Source: Rhizobiaceae bacterium (lineage in GTDB: Bacteria; Pseudomonadota; Alphaproteobacteria; Rhizobiales; Rhizobiaceae). From it: 48,944 nt of DNA. The notes beneath the pieces were generated by a model. That model was not told the origin of the DNA. It did not search any database and saw only the letters and a list, made by a program, of their open reading frames with translations. Both the position numbers and the translations under genes were made by a program. Positions 1 through 10,823 of the stretch are shown here, in pieces (within the stretch, counting starts at the first letter, position 1; each line of letters opens with the position of its first letter). The DNA is taken from the NCBI GenBank assembly GCA_028279875.1, contig JANQMU010000093.1:1-48944 (forward strand), read 5' to 3'.

Positions 1-716
1 GTTTTCGGTGAGTTGATCCCAAAGAGCGGGAACAAGATCATCGGTAAAAGCGCGGTGATGGCCGGCAGGCCGACATGGTCGAGCGCCTTGGCCGCGACCC
101 CGAGCGCGTGGCCGAGATAGCGCTGTTTGCGGTCGGTTTCGCCAAGCTGCCACTCGGTTTCCAGCGCATCGAGAGCGGCGTCCAGTTCACCACCGTCATA
201 TTGTTCGGCAAGCGCCTTGCGCGCCGCCTCATGCGCCTGGCGGTCCTGCTCCTTGGCTTCGGTCGCATTGGCCAGCATCGAGCGCGGGGTTTCCAGGCCG
301 ATCTCGGCCATCGCCTCGCGAAACAGCGCACGGTCCTCGGCCTTGTCGATCGCCTCGGGCTTGGCGCCGATCATTTCCACGCCGTGGCGGTCGAGCACGC
401 CCATGCGGCGGAGCGAAAGGGCCGTGTTGAGGGCGGTCTGGCCGCCCATGGTCGGCAGCAATGCGTCAGGCCGTTCCTTGGCGATGATCTTGGCGACGAC
501 TTCCGGTGTGATCGGCTCCACATAGGTCGCGTCGGCGAGGCCCGGATCGGTCATGATGGTCGCAGGATTGGAGTTCACCAGGATGACCCTGTAGCCCTCT
601 TCTTTCAGGGCCTTGCAGGCCTGGGTGCCCGAATAGTCGAACTCGCAGGCCTGTCCGATCACGATCGGCCCGGCACCGATGATGAGGATCGATTTGATAT
701 CAGTGCGTTTGGGCAT
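1..716 (-). CDS. carB: Carbamoyl-phosphate synthase large subunit, 5' part only
   Basis: The product is the synthetase subunit that makes carbamoyl phosphate from bicarbonate, ATP and ammonia supplied by CarA, for pyrimidine and arginine synthesis. Reading leftward from the ATG at 716, the protein begins [20 protein letters not shown] and continues with the family blocks [36 protein letters not shown] and [12 protein letters not shown], the first half of the N-terminal carboxyphosphate domain. About 219 codons match. At about position 58 the match stops: after GLPAI the family expects IRPSFTMGGTGGG, but the sequence reads TALLPMILF and stays different to base 1. The start is certain; the left edge is either a contig/element junction or a disruption. 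carA lies about 1.1 kb upstream on the same strand, separated by a gene on the opposite strand. Confidence 0.93.
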   Translation of the reverse strand, partial: MPKRTDIKSILIIGAGPIVIGQACEFDYSGTQACKALKEEGYRVILVNSNPATIMTDPGLADATYVEPITPEVVAKIIAKERPDALLPTMGGQTALNTALSLRRMGVLDRHGVEMIGAKPEAIDKAEDRALFREAMAEIGLETPRSMLANATEAKEQDRQAHEAARKALAEQYDGGELDAALDALETEWQLGETDRKQRYLGHALGVAAKALDHVGLPAITALLPMILFPLFGINSPK

Positions 717-976
717 TTTTGATCATCCGGCGGGCAGGCGGCGCAAGGACCTCGTTCAGAACGAACCCCTGCGGAATCTGTGATTGTGGGCTAGGGCCGC
801 CTTATAGGATAAAGGGTTGGGCAGGGAAACCCTGCGCCGACCGCTTTTTTGCCGCATCCGGAGATTGTTTCGACGGCGACAGATACGGACCGTTTCCGGG
901 GTTCCTTTTCCGGCTTTGCCTGTCGCGGGTATGCGATGAGAATGGTCGCGCCAGAACCATGACGGGAGATGCATGC

Positions 977-1759
977 ATGCGATGGAAGGGGTGGCGCGGG
1001 AGCGGCGATATCAAGGACCGCAGCGGCCTTTCGGGCGGCGGGGTTTTCCTGGTCGTCATCCTCATCGCCGGATACGTCTTTCTCAAGGCGACGGGGATCG
1101 ATCCGGCGATGGTGCTGGATGGTGGCGATACGCTGTCGCCGCAGATCAGCGTGCTGGACGGCGATCGGCTGTCACCGCGCCAGCGTGATGAAATGACGGG
1201 GTTCATCGCCGAGGTGCTGGCCGAAACGGACGATGTCTGGAGCGCGGTCTTCCAAGGCAGCGGCGTCAGCTATCGCGGGCCCGGGCTGGTGCTGTTTTCC
1301 GGACAGGCGCAATCGGGCTGCGGATCTGTCAGCGCCGCGACGGGGCCGTTCTATTGTCCGGCAGACCGGATGATTTATATCGAACTGGCCTTTTACAGTG
1401 GGCTGGCGCAGCATTCCGGCGCGGCGGGCGCGTTTGCGCAGGCCCATGTGCTGGCCCGTGCGGTCGGGCAGCATATCCAGAATCTGACCGGCGTGCTGCC
1501 GGAACTTGACCGCCGGCGGCAAGCCATGGGCGCGGTCGAAGCCGATGACATGTCCCTGCGTATCGAGTTGCAGGCGGATTGTTTTACCGGGATCTGGGCC
1601 CATGACACAGACCGGAAGAGGCTGCCGCAATACGGCGGTCCGGATGCGGTGCCCGGCGATTTTCATCGCGCCACGCCGCAACAGCGCGAGCGCTGGTTTT
1701 CAATCGGTCGCGAGACCGGCCGCCTTGACGCTTGCGACACGTTCGACGGACCCGTCTGA
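977..1759 (+). CDS. Degenerate YpfJ-type neutral zinc metallopeptidase homologue
   Basis: The 260-residue protein has the layout of the YpfJ/KPN_02809 putative zinc metallopeptidase family: a basic N-terminus (MRWKGWRGSGDIKDRSG), one membrane segment at about residues 22-36, and the blocks GCGS..GPFYCPAD (114-130), ELQADCFTGIWAH (197-209) and RERWFSIG..T..LDACDTF. The family's catalytic AHEVGHH is ARAVGQH here (160-166), so both HExxH zinc histidines and the catalytic Glu are replaced. The stretch between WAH and the terminal domain is also shortened. It is probably a pseudoenzyme or a decaying gene, although the frame is fully open. An upstream extension to 719 is open, but the family N-terminus begins at MRWKG. 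It sits between carB and carA on the opposite strand. Confidence 0.8.
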   Translation: MRWKGWRGSGDIKDRSGLSGGGVFLVVILIAGYVFLKATGIDPAMVLDGGDTLSPQISVLDGDRLSPRQRDEMTGFIAEVLAETDDVWSAVFQGSGVSYRGPGLVLFSGQAQSGCGSVSAATGPFYCPADRMIYIELAFYSGLAQHSGAAGAFAQAHVLARAVGQHIQNLTGVLPELDRRRQAMGAVEADDMSLRIELQADCFTGIWAHDTDRKRLPQYGGPDAVPGDFHRATPQQRERWFSIGRETGRLDACDTFDGPV

Positions 1760-1788
1760 ACGGTTCGGCTGAAGCACAGCCGATCGCG

Positions 1789-2991
1789 TTATTCGGCCAG
1801 CGCCGCCTCGCCGCGCCTTTCGCGGATGAAATTGATGAAGCGGCGAAAGAGGTAGTGGGAATCCTGCGGCCCCGGTGAGGCCTCGGGATGGTGCTGGACG
1901 GAAAAGACCGGCCGGCCGTCGAGCCGCAGGCCGCAATTGGAGCCGTCGAACAGTGACACATGGGTTTCGGTGACACCGTCCGGCAGCGTCGCGCCGTCGA
2001 CGGCAAAACCGTGATTCATCGACACGATCTCGACTTTTCCGGTGGTGTGATCCTTGACGGGATGGTTGGCGCCGTGATGTCCCTGATGCATTTTGACCGT
2101 GGTCGCGCCGAGCGCCAGCGCCAGGATCTGGTGGCCGAGGCAGATGCCGAAAATCGGGATCCCGCTTGTCAGCAGCGCCTTGATCGTCGGCACCGCATAG
2201 CGGCCCGTTGCGGCCGGGTCGCCCGGCCCGTTGGAAAGGAAGATCCCGTCGGGTTTTTGCGCCAGCACCTCCTCGGCACTGGCCGTCGCCGGCAGAACCG
2301 TGACCCGGCATCCAAGACCCGAAAACAGCCGCAGGATATTGCGCTTGACGCCGAAATCGATCGCGACGATGTGAATGTCGCCGTCCCCTGGCACATGCTC
2401 GCCGTTGCCCTCGTTCCAGACCCAGGGCTTTTGCGACCATGCCGCGGACCTCTCGGTGGTCGCGGATTTTGCCAGATCAAGGCCTTCCAGACCGTGCCAT
2501 TGCGCGGCGCTATCCTTGAGCGCGCCGATATCGAATTCACCGGTCGGGCTGTGGGCGAGGACCGCGTTCGGCATGCCGTTTTCCCGGATCCACACCGTCA
2601 GCGCCCTGGTGTCGATGCCGCACATGGCGACAATGCCGCGCGCCTTGAGCCAGGTGTCCAGATGCGCGGCTGCCCGATAGTTGGACGGCTCGGTGATGCC
2701 GGCCTTGAAGATTGCGCCGACGGCGCCGCTGCCGGCACCGGCATCCAGGCCTTCGATATCTTCGTCATTAACGCCGATATTGCCGATATGCGGGAATGTG
2801 AAGGTCACGACCTGGCCGGCATAGGACGGGTCTGTCAGGATTTCCTGATAGCCGGTCAGCGCCGTGTTGAAGCAGATCTCCGCTTCGACCGTCCCGGTCG
2901 CGCCGAGACCGGTGCCCTCGATGACGGTCCCGTCCGCCAGGACCAGAAGGGCCGTCGGCAGGTTTTTTTTCCAGGCAGAATGATCGGTCAT
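1789..2991 (-). CDS. carA: Carbamoyl-phosphate synthase small subunit (glutamine amidotransferase)
   Basis: CarA hydrolyses glutamine and channels ammonia to CarB. The 400-residue length is normal for the family. The N-terminal CPSase small-chain domain (ALLVLADGTVIEG, FNTALTGYQEILTDPSY) covers about residues 13-150. The class I amidotransferase domain follows from about residue 206, with LSNGPGDP (252-259), the nucleophile Cys284 in FGICLGHQ, and the His368/Glu370 pair in QHHPEASPGP. Nothing is missing. It is convergent with the peptidase-like gene at 977-1759, only 29 bases from stop to stop. carB follows further along on the same strand, so carA and carB are not directly contiguous. Confidence 0.97.
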   Translation of the reverse strand: MTDHSAWKKNLPTALLVLADGTVIEGTGLGATGTVEAEICFNTALTGYQEILTDPSYAGQVVTFTFPHIGNIGVNDEDIEGLDAGAGSGAVGAIFKAGITEPSNYRAAAHLDTWLKARGIVAMCGIDTRALTVWIRENGMPNAVLAHSPTGEFDIGALKDSAAQWHGLEGLDLAKSATTERSAAWSQKPWVWNEGNGEHVPGDGDIHIVAIDFGVKRNILRLFSGLGCRVTVLPATASAEEVLAQKPDGIFLSNGPGDPAATGRYAVPTIKALLTSGIPIFGICLGHQILALALGATTVKMHQGHHGANHPVKDHTTGKVEIVSMNHGFAVDGATLPDGVTETHVSLFDGSNCGLRLDGRPVFSVQHHPEASPGPQDSHYLFRRFINFIRERRGEAALAE

Positions 2992-3289
2992 TTACATCGC
3001 TTCCGGTGGCCGTTCGGCCGGTCCAGCGCTGGCCCTTGAAACGGATCGGGCCGCGCACCAAATTACGGTGCAAGAGCACTGGAAATTGTGATCCGGCGCC
3101 TTGCTCCAGGTTGATTGTGTCTATGCAGAAGCGGGCGAATAAACAAGGCCCGCGGCGATGTCAATTGATCGCGCACTGTCGATCACAATTTGAAAATAGA
3201 ATAATTACAAATAGTTATGGCATTCCGTTTTGTTTGCAATGGCGCACCGTTCAGAATATGGTTCGCGGCGGGATGCAGGAGAAGCTTTG
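2992..3289. other. Intergenic region carA / yqeY
   Basis: This is divergent spacing between carA (leftward) and the YqeY gene (rightward). The right half is clearly AT-rich (about 3180-3240) and holds TTGAAA followed 16 bases later by TAGTTA, a weak sigma-70-like candidate for yqeY. I see no gene, tRNA or strong terminator. Confidence 0.4.
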
Positions 3290-3745
3290 ATGCGTGATAG
3301 TTTGGCAGCCGCCTTGAAAGAGGCGCTGAAAGCGAAGGATGGCCGTCGTCTGTCGACGATCCGGCTGATTCATGCCGCTGTCAAGGATCGTGATATCGCC
3401 AATCGCGGTGCCGGCAAGGATCCGGTCAGCGATGACGACATCATGCAGATTCTTGGAAAGATGATCAAACAGCGCGAAGAATCGGCACGGATATATGAAG
3501 AAGCCGCCAGGCTGGAACTGGCGCAGCAGGAGCGCGAGGAAATCGAGGTGATCCGCTCGTTTCTGCCGGCGCAGCTGTCCGATGAGGATGTGAAGCAGGC
3601 CTGCCAGCGTGTGGTCCAGGAGACCGGCGCGCAGGGCTTGCGCGACATGGGCAAGTGCATGAATGCCCTGAAGTCCAGATTTGCCGGCCAGATGGATTTT
3701 TCCAAGGCATCGGGTGTGGTAAAAGGTCTGCTGCATCACGATTAG
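3290..3745 (+). CDS. GatB/YqeY domain protein
   Basis: This is a 151-residue YqeY-type protein (MRDSLAAALKEALKAKDGRR, STIRLIHAAVKDRDIA, IQREESARIYEEA-like helix, EVIRSFLPAQLSDEDV, DMGKCMNALK). The family shares the tail domain of GatB, the amidotransferase subunit that binds tRNA; the free-standing members are thought to act in tRNA metabolism without a settled reaction. The ATG at 3290 is preceded by AGGAGAA, which decides against an open extension to 3230. YqeY next to dnaG and rpoD is a common arrangement in Hyphomicrobiales and supports the assignment of the region as core chromosome. Confidence 0.93.
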   Translation: MRDSLAAALKEALKAKDGRRLSTIRLIHAAVKDRDIANRGAGKDPVSDDDIMQILGKMIKQREESARIYEEAARLELAQQEREEIEVIRSFLPAQLSDEDVKQACQRVVQETGAQGLRDMGKCMNALKSRFAGQMDFSKASGVVKGLLHHD

Positions 3746-4113
3746 CACTCGGCAGATTTGCCGTGTCGTTGATTGGAGGGTGGCGACCGTGCATGTTTCA
3801 TTTTCTTTGGGGCCGGCCGGTGCATGCCGTCCTTCGCGAAGCGTCAATTGCCTGTCGCATCCGTCCGGCGTTCCGGTATGATCGCACCGGGACAATGCGG
3901 CGAATCGATATTTACGATGTTTCGCAATTGAGGCCGCCAAAGGCGATTTGAGTCTGTTCGATTGCGTCGTTCCAATATATGGACTTTCCCGTTGATCGAA
4001 GGGCAATTGGAAGGGCGGGAAATCGGAGAACTGTATGTAAGTCAAAAAAAACAAAAAAATCAGTGCGAGCTATATCGCCGCGCTCCGACGAACCTCATAT
4101 TTTCAGAATTCAT
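3746..4113. other. Intergenic region yqeY / luxR-type regulator
   Basis: This is 368 bases with no convincing gene. The end nearest the regulator contains a poly-A-rich stretch (about 4045-4065). Short open frames here lack ribosome-binding sites and family resemblance. The region probably holds the promoter of the regulator. Confidence 0.4.
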
Positions 4114-4833
4114 ATGCCCAGCGATCTCTATAATTACGATGTTTACGGCAACATCGATGACCTTCAGACGTCCTTCGACGTCTTCAAATATCTGCGTGGC
4201 GCGACCGAAGCGTTCTCCTTGCGCTACTTCTTTGTCATGAAGCTGCCCGACGACAAGTCGGGGCGTTTCGAAACGCACAGCGTTGTCAACAACTGGCCGC
4301 CGGAACTGATCAAGGCCTATGATGAGGCGGATATGGTCAATATCAGTCCGGTGACCGCGAAATTGCGCCAGACCAGCACGCCGGTGATCTGGAGTATCGA
4401 GGAGAAGTTCTCGCGGACCGCCCCGCCAAATCTCCTGCATGTGCGCGACTGTTTTTACCGCCGCGGTTTCGCGCGGGGTGTGAGTTTTCCGGTGAGCGAT
4501 TCACGCGGGGTGCGCGGCGCCGTTGGTTTCGCCGGCGACCGGCCGGTCTTTGAAGACGGTGAGATTCTCGAACTGAGCATGATCAGCCTTCATGTTTTCA
4601 ACCGGCTGAGCGACATCATCTTTCAGAGCGTGGAGGAGGAGCCGCCCCTTTCGGAGCGGGAACTGGAATGTCTGCGCTGGACGGCGGTGGGCAAGACCAG
4701 CAGCGAGATCGCCACGATCCTCGATCTGTCGGAGCATACGATCAACCACTATCTGATCGGTGCGACGAAGAAGCTCGATGCGGTGAACCGGACCCAGGCC
4801 GTCGCCAAGGCGATCCGCAACGGATGGATTTAG
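4114..4833 (+). CDS. Orphan LuxR-family regulator with autoinducer-binding-type domain
   Basis: The 239-residue protein has an N-terminal autoinducer-binding-like domain (about 20-165) and a C-terminal LuxR helix-turn-helix (about 178-239: LSERELECLRWTAVGKTSSE, LSEHTINHY, KKLDAVNRTQAV). Of the residues that touch acyl-homoserine lactone in TraR/LuxR, Tyr69 and Trp93 are present. The tryptophan before Tyr is Leu65, and the near-invariant Asp of the IDPV motif is Ser78 (ISPV). It may therefore bind a different ligand or none. No luxI-type synthase gene is in the window. An in-frame extension to 3979 exists, but MPSDLYNYDVYGNIDD is the likely start. It lies 159 bases upstream of dnaG. Confidence 0.85.
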   Translation: MPSDLYNYDVYGNIDDLQTSFDVFKYLRGATEAFSLRYFFVMKLPDDKSGRFETHSVVNNWPPELIKAYDEADMVNISPVTAKLRQTSTPVIWSIEEKFSRTAPPNLLHVRDCFYRRGFARGVSFPVSDSRGVRGAVGFAGDRPVFEDGEILELSMISLHVFNRLSDIIFQSVEEEPPLSERELECLRWTAVGKTSSEIATILDLSEHTINHYLIGATKKLDAVNRTQAVAKAIRNGWI

Positions 4834-4923
4834 CGACGCACGCAGGGCAGTCTCTCCGGTGTGGTCGCGATGAACCTGCCGTGGCTGTGAATACCGGGCA
4901 ATGATGACAGGCCCGCTGGCGTC

Positions 4924-4942
4924 ATAGGAACATTGGTCCTAT
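4924..4942. promoter_or_regulatory. Perfect 6+6 palindrome upstream of dnaG
   Basis: ATAGGA, seven bases, TCCTAT forms an inverted repeat 51 bases before the dnaG start and 90 bases after the LuxR-type gene. There is no T-run, so it does not look like a terminator. Its length is compatible with a dimeric regulator operator, but no known box is matched exactly. Confidence 0.25.
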
Positions 4943-4992
4943 AGATCGTGGTGGGCGGTGCTGTTGCGGTCGCCACAGCCTAGCGAGATTTC

Positions 4993-6957
4993 ATGCGGTT
5001 CGATTCTTCATTCCTGGACAATCTGCGCGACCGGGTTCCGATTTCCGAGCTCATCGGCAAGCGCGTGTCGTGGGACAAGCGCAAGACCAATGCAGCGCGG
5101 GGGGACTGGTGGGCCTGCTGTCCGTTCCACGGTGAAAAGACGCCGAGCTTCCACTGCGAGGACCGCAAGGGCCGCTATCATTGTTTCGGTTGCGGCGCGA
5201 GCGGTGACCATTTCCGCTTCCTGACGGAACTGGACGGTCTGTCCTTTCCCGAGGCGGTCGAGCAGGTGGCGGATCTTGCCGGTGTGCCGATGCCGGCGCC
5301 CGATCCGCAGGCGGCGCAGCGCGAAAAGGAACGGGCCAGCCTGTCGGATGTGATGGCGCTGGCGACCGGGTTTTTTCAGGAGCAGTTGCAGGCGTCAGGC
5401 GGCGCGCGGGCGCGGGCCTATCTGCGGGACCGGGGCCTGTCGGGCAGGACGATCGAGACCTTCCGCCTCGGCTATGCGCCGGATGACCGCAATGCGCTGA
5501 AGACCTTTTTGGCGTCCAAGGGAGTCGAGAAGCAGCAGATCGAGGCTTGCGGCCTGGTGGTGCACGGACCCGATATCGCCGTCTCCTATGACCGGTTCCG
5601 TGACCGCATCATGTTCCCGATCCTCAGTTCGCGGGAGAGGGTGATTGCCTTTGGCGGCCGTGCGATGTCGGCCGACAGTCCAGCCAAATATCTCAATTCG
5701 AACGAGACCGAACTGTTCCACAAGGGCCGGGTGCTCTACAATTTCGCCCGGGCCAGACGTGCTGCGAACGCCGCGCCCGTCATTGCCGTTGAAGGCTATA
5801 TGGATGTCATCGGGCTGCACGAGGCGGGCATCGAGAACGCCGTGGCGCCGCTTGGAACCGCACTGACCGAAAATCAGCTTGAACTCCTGTGGCGGATGAC
5901 GCCGGAGCCTGTGCTGTGTTTCGACGGCGACGAGGCCGGCATGCGCGCCGCCAGCCGGACGGCCGATCTGGCGCTGTCCGGCCTCAAACCCGGCAGGTCG
6001 ATCCGCTTTGCGCTGCTGCCGGAAGGCAAGGACCCGGACGATCTGGTGCGCGAGGAGGGCCGGCAGGCCTTCGACGCGGTGATCGGCAAGGCGCGGCCGC
6101 TTGCCGACATGCTGTGGATGCGGGAGACCTCGGCCGGGGTCTTCGACACGCCGGAAAAAAGAGCGGCGCTGGAAACGACGTTCAATCGCATCACCGGGGC
6201 CATCGGCGATGAAAGCGTGCGCCGTCATTATGTGCAGGACATGCGCGACCGGCTGAACGCCTATTTCGAGACGAGCGCTGGCCGGACAGCGGCGAGGCCG
6301 GGCGGCGAGCGCTTCCGGCGCGGCGGAGCGCCGCGGGGTCATCGCCCGGGCGAAGCCCGTGCCGGCCGCCGCTATGCGATGAGCCAGCAGCTGGCTCGCT
6401 CGGCCCTGGTGCGCGGCACCTCGCCGCTGCCGGTGCTGCGCGAGAGCGCCCTTGCCCTGACGCTGGTCAACCATCCGGAATTGCTGACCAGCGAATTCGA
6501 CGACGTGGCGGTGATTGAATTCGATCATCCGCAACTGGCCGATATTCTGGCCGGTCTTATGACGCTGTGCGCCGATGGCCTTGAAATGGAGCGCGAGGCG
6601 GTTCGCACAGCGCTTTCGGAACGGGGCTATGAGGATTTTCTCGACCAGATCGACCGGCAGATCCGCAACAGCCGGGAGTGGACCGCGACCACCGAGGCGG
6701 CGCTTGAGGACGCCCGCGAGGCTTTCCATCAACTGCTGTCCCTGTTCAAGCGCACCCGGGCCCTGACGCTGCAGAAGAGGGAACTCGAAAGGGACATTGC
6801 GGAAGCGACGGAGACCGGCGACGATGAAGCGGTTCCGCGGCTGATCCAGTCGCTGCAGTCGATTCAGCTCGAGGTTGAAAGGCTGGAGCATCAGGACGCG
6901 CTGATCGAAGGTTTCGGCATCCTGTCGGGGCGGGTGCGCGGCGCTGCTGGAAAATAG
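4993..6957 (+). CDS. dnaG: DNA primase
   Basis: DnaG synthesises RNA primers at the replication fork. The 654-residue protein has the N-terminal CHC2 zinc finger (Cys43, His46, Cys64, Cys67 in CCPFHGEKTPSFHCED and YHCFGCGASGDHF), then the catalytic core with TOPRIM motifs (VEGYMDVIGLHEAG near 266 and CFDGDEAG near 310). A basic, Arg/Gly-rich linker at about 430-460 leads to the C-terminal helicase-binding domain. Length and motif order are normal. rpoD follows in the same direction after a 492-base gap, the classical dnaG-rpoD order without rpsU in front. Confidence 0.97.
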   Translation: MRFDSSFLDNLRDRVPISELIGKRVSWDKRKTNAARGDWWACCPFHGEKTPSFHCEDRKGRYHCFGCGASGDHFRFLTELDGLSFPEAVEQVADLAGVPMPAPDPQAAQREKERASLSDVMALATGFFQEQLQASGGARARAYLRDRGLSGRTIETFRLGYAPDDRNALKTFLASKGVEKQQIEACGLVVHGPDIAVSYDRFRDRIMFPILSSRERVIAFGGRAMSADSPAKYLNSNETELFHKGRVLYNFARARRAANAAPVIAVEGYMDVIGLHEAGIENAVAPLGTALTENQLELLWRMTPEPVLCFDGDEAGMRAASRTADLALSGLKPGRSIRFALLPEGKDPDDLVREEGRQAFDAVIGKARPLADMLWMRETSAGVFDTPEKRAALETTFNRITGAIGDESVRRHYVQDMRDRLNAYFETSAGRTAARPGGERFRRGGAPRGHRPGEARAGRRYAMSQQLARSALVRGTSPLPVLRESALALTLVNHPELLTSEFDDVAVIEFDHPQLADILAGLMTLCADGLEMEREAVRTALSERGYEDFLDQIDRQIRNSREWTATTEAALEDAREAFHQLLSLFKRTRALTLQKRELERDIAEATETGDDEAVPRLIQSLQSIQLEVERLEHQDALIEGFGILSGRVRGAAGK

Positions 6958-7449
6958 CTGCCGCGCGTCACGGCGGGACCTTGCAAAGCGACCGGTGCCC
7001 CCTAAATAATCTGCGAGGCAGAGCATGGACAGGCGCTACGGGCCTGCTCCCGAAATCAGATGAAACTGCCTGACATGTCCCGAATGCGTTCAACGGCGTC
7101 GAAAGATGCTGAACTTGAGGAATCTGTGTTTTTTGGTGATTTTGCGCCGAAAATCATGTTTTTTTGACGGTTGCGCTTGACGGGCGGAAAAATAGACGGA
7201 ATCACCAGATAGGCGAGAACTTTCATTTGGTCAGGCTATTTGCAAGAGTTGTCCACTGGCGCACATTGGGCGATGCGAATGCGACAGGCACAACTCGGCA
7301 TGCCGGTTTGGCGGCCTGATCATGGTTAATCGGGAATTAAGCATCAATCCTCTATTCAGTTCACGGTTCGATTCGGATGAACAGGCTTTGTCGCCGGATG
7401 GGCGACAGAGCGAATCGGGTTTGATGCGGCAAGGAAAGTGACGGGTCAT
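6958..7449. other. dnaG-rpoD intergenic region
   Basis: This 492-base leader has no gene. Two TTGACG hexamers (7164-7169 and 7177-7182) could serve as -35 elements of an rpoD promoter, but I see no good -10 at standard spacing. The region is long enough to hold more than one promoter, as expected for rpoD. No terminator with a T-run is visible after dnaG, so readthrough is possible. Confidence 0.4.
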
Positions 7450-9480
<2,031 letters not shown>

Positions 9481-9526
9481 ATCAGGCGGGCCCGGGGGGC
9501 TGGTTCCGCTTGCATTGCGAGGTCCG

Positions 9527-9934
9527 ATGCAGACGATCCTGACCATCCAGACCGGCGGGCAGAGGCTTTACGAATTCACCCGCGACGCCGCCGGTTTCGT
9601 GGCCGACAGCGATGTCGATGTCGGCCTGCTGACGGTCTTCGTGCGCCACACCTCCTGTTCACTGCTGATCCAGGAAAATGCCGATCCCGACGTCCAACGG
9701 GATCTGACCGAGTTTTTTGCCCGCACCGTTCCTGAAAACATGAACTGGCTGCGCCATACGCAGGAAGGGCCCGACGATATGCCGGCCCATATCAAATCGG
9801 CCCTGACGGCTGTCAGCCTGTCGATCCCCGTGTCAGGCGGTGCGATGATGCTCGGAACCTGGCAGGGGCTTTATCTGTTCGAACACCGCCGTGCCCCGCA
9901 TCGCCGCGAGATCGTCCTGCACCTGTCGGACTGA
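9527..9934 (+). CDS. yjbQ: YjbQ-family protein (secondary thiamine-phosphate synthase type)
   Basis: The 135-residue protein matches the UPF0047/YjbQ family: VGLLTVFVRHTSCSLLIQEN, a central PDVQRDL helix, HIKSALTAVSLSIPV and TWQGLYLFEHR. Family members have weak thiamine-phosphate synthase activity in vitro; the physiological role is unsettled. ATG 9527 is preferred to TTG 9515 (four residues longer). The next gene starts 2 bases after its stop, so the two are probably co-transcribed. Confidence 0.92.
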   Translation: MQTILTIQTGGQRLYEFTRDAAGFVADSDVDVGLLTVFVRHTSCSLLIQENADPDVQRDLTEFFARTVPENMNWLRHTQEGPDDMPAHIKSALTAVSLSIPVSGGAMMLGTWQGLYLFEHRRAPHRREIVLHLSD

Positions 9935-9936
9935 CG

Positions 9937-10602
9937 ATGGCTGCCTTGCCCATCCTCTATTCGTTCCGCCGCTGCCCCTATGCGATCCGGGCGCGTCTGG
10001 CGGTGGCCGCCAGCGGCGTTGCAGTGGAACTGCGCGAGGTGGTCCTGCGCGACAAGCCGCCGGCCTTTCTGGCCGCCTCGCCCTCGGCGACGGTGCCGAC
10101 GCTGGTTCCGCCTGGCGCACCGGCCATCGACGAGAGTCTCGACATCATGCTGTGGGCGCTGAACCGCAACGACCCCGAGGGCTGGCTCAAGCCGGAAACC
10201 GGGTCGTATGAGGCGATGCTGTCGCTGATTGCCGATAATGACGGGCCGTTCAAGGTTCATCTCGACCGCTATAAATATCATGTGCGCCACGTCGATTGCG
10301 ATCCGCTCGCCGAGCGCGCCGAAGCATCGGTGTTCCTGTGTGATCTGGAAACGCGGCTGCAGGCGGCAACGTGGCTGTTTGGCGCGCATGCCGGCCTTGC
10401 CGATATGGCGATCCTGCCCTTTGTGCGGCAATTCGCCAATGTCGACCGCGACTGGTTCGACCGCCAGGACTGGCCGCGGCTTCGGGGCTGGCTTGAAGGC
10501 TTTGAGCGGTCGCGCCGGTTTGCTGCCGTCATGGAAAAATATCGGCCATGGACCGATGGCGATGCGCCGACGGTTTTCGGTGCCGAAACGGCGGCGATCT
10601 GA
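9937..10602 (+). CDS. Glutathione S-transferase family protein
   Basis: The 221-residue protein has an N-terminal thioredoxin-like domain with the CPYA motif (Cys13-Ala16), which points to a glutaredoxin-2/omega-like GST with a catalytic cysteine. The block ASPSATVPTL carries the cis-proline, and DESLDIMLWAL the glutathione-binding acidic-Ser pair. The alpha-helical C-terminal domain contains GLADMAILPFVRQFA. It probably performs thiol transfer or deglutathionylation in the cytoplasm; the substrate is not predictable. It is tightly linked to yjbQ. Confidence 0.9.
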   Translation: MAALPILYSFRRCPYAIRARLAVAASGVAVELREVVLRDKPPAFLAASPSATVPTLVPPGAPAIDESLDIMLWALNRNDPEGWLKPETGSYEAMLSLIADNDGPFKVHLDRYKYHVRHVDCDPLAERAEASVFLCDLETRLQAATWLFGAHAGLADMAILPFVRQFANVDRDWFDRQDWPRLRGWLEGFERSRRFAAVMEKYRPWTDGDAPTVFGAETAAI

Positions 10603-10823
10603 ACCGTGTCGCAGGGACGAGCGAAGACGCCCGTCGGCTGGCCGACCATTTCGGCGAGCCGGGGAAACCGCCAAATTGTGCTGACCGGCAAGCCGTGCAA
10701 ATGACTGCGCAAGGATGAACGCCAGATGAATGGCGGGTTCCGAATGCGTTCAGTTCCATCCTCCTAATCTCTGATCATCGCTTCAAGGAGCGGTGCAGGA
10801 CACCTGAGAGATGGAGAGAACAG

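Noticed and set aside
1760..1788. CGGCT...AGCCG hairpin between the peptidase-like gene and carA as a terminator
   Set aside because: The stem is only 5 bp and no T-run follows on either strand.
5395..7026. A 543-codon minus-strand frame over dnaG
   Set aside because: It is the antisense shadow of dnaG; it has no domain resemblance, while DnaG motifs on the plus strand are complete.
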